DNA from: CAYRUP01 sp964427485
Lineage (GTDB): Bacteria > Pseudomonadota > Gammaproteobacteria > DSM-16500
Length of the DNA stretch: 13,318 nt
Direction of reading: 5' to 3'
NCBI GenBank assembly: GCA_964427485.1
Contig: CAYRUP010000051.1
Span: forward strand, 1-13,318
Each line of letters begins with the position of its first letter. Within the stretch, counting starts at the first letter, position 1. The notes under the pieces are model-generated. The model was not told where the DNA came from and ran no database searches. It saw nothing but the letters and a program-made list of their open reading frames with translations. Below, in pieces: positions 13,213-13,318 of the stretch. Position numbers and translations under genes: made by a program.

Positions 13213-13318
13213 TAGGCATCAAGCTAAGAATTTTTTTGCTTTTTTCCTAAGCATTTCAAGAGCCTTGATGTCATCCTGAGCGCAGCGAAGGATCACTAAA
13301 TTATAATAAGGCGATCCT
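13213..13318. repeat. Second copy of the composite palindromic repeat, cut by the window edge
   Basis: The tag TAGGCATCAAGCTAAG is at 13213–13228, and the left arm begins at 13268, followed by the same AT-rich loop and the start of the right arm, with no mismatch to 8273–8323. The tag-to-palindrome spacing is 39 bp here and 6 bp at 8267–8272. The extra bases include T-runs at 13231–13237 and 13241–13246, which could help end rsmE transcription. Confidence 0.88.

Overview
The window looks like an AT-rich gammaproteobacterial chromosome. The order miaB–ybeZ–ybeY–ybeX(corC), an OxyR with both redox cysteines in the Escherichia coli register, and rsmE all fit this class. Several orphan, kinase-like, nuclease-like and HAD-like proteins next to conserved genes, together with palindromic repeats, suggest a host-associated lineage such as the Legionellales (Coxiella/Legionella relatives). 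That placement is inference; no rRNA or secretion gene is present to test it.

Layout. Positions 1–442: the 3' part of a minus-strand gene that runs off the left edge and abuts a GGGGTCAGACCCC repeat. Positions 380–1800: an island of that repeat around one orphan 370-aa gene (540–1652), ending in three perfect tandem 23-bp copies that begin inside its stop codon. Positions 1986–3623: a minus-strand pair, an endonuclease/exonuclease/phosphatase-like protein followed by a small cysteine-containing protein with one membrane segment. Positions 3765–4688: divergent oxyR. Positions 4756–5772: a protein-kinase-fold protein with its catalytic residues intact. Positions 5930–7708: a convergent 592-aa HAD-like protein, separated from the kinase-like gene by a palindromic repeat. 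Positions 7709–7964: a shared regulatory region with a dyad, a long inverted repeat, two opposed promoters and an 11-codon leader ORF. Positions 7965–8180: a small HTH regulator. Positions 8251–8344: a second palindromic repeat family, which recurs at the right edge.

From 8386 to 13197 the content is conserved housekeeping. The minus-strand operon miaB–ybeZ–ybeY–corC makes a tRNA methylthiotransferase, a PhoH-type ATPase, an rRNA-maturation endonuclease and a CBS-domain protein. The divergent plus-strand pair encodes a thioredoxin-like (2Fe-2S) ferredoxin and the 16S rRNA methyltransferase RsmE, overlapping by 4 bp. The theme of this half is RNA modification and ribosome maturation.

The accessory half (about 1–8350) holds what merits follow-up. 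The nuclease-like protein carries its SDH motif at the N-terminus instead of the C-terminus, suggesting a circularly permuted fold. The kinase-like and HAD-like proteins have recognisable catalytic motifs but no obvious assignment, and the 370-aa orphan is boxed in by repeats. They could be secreted effectors, but nothing in the sequence proves secretion.
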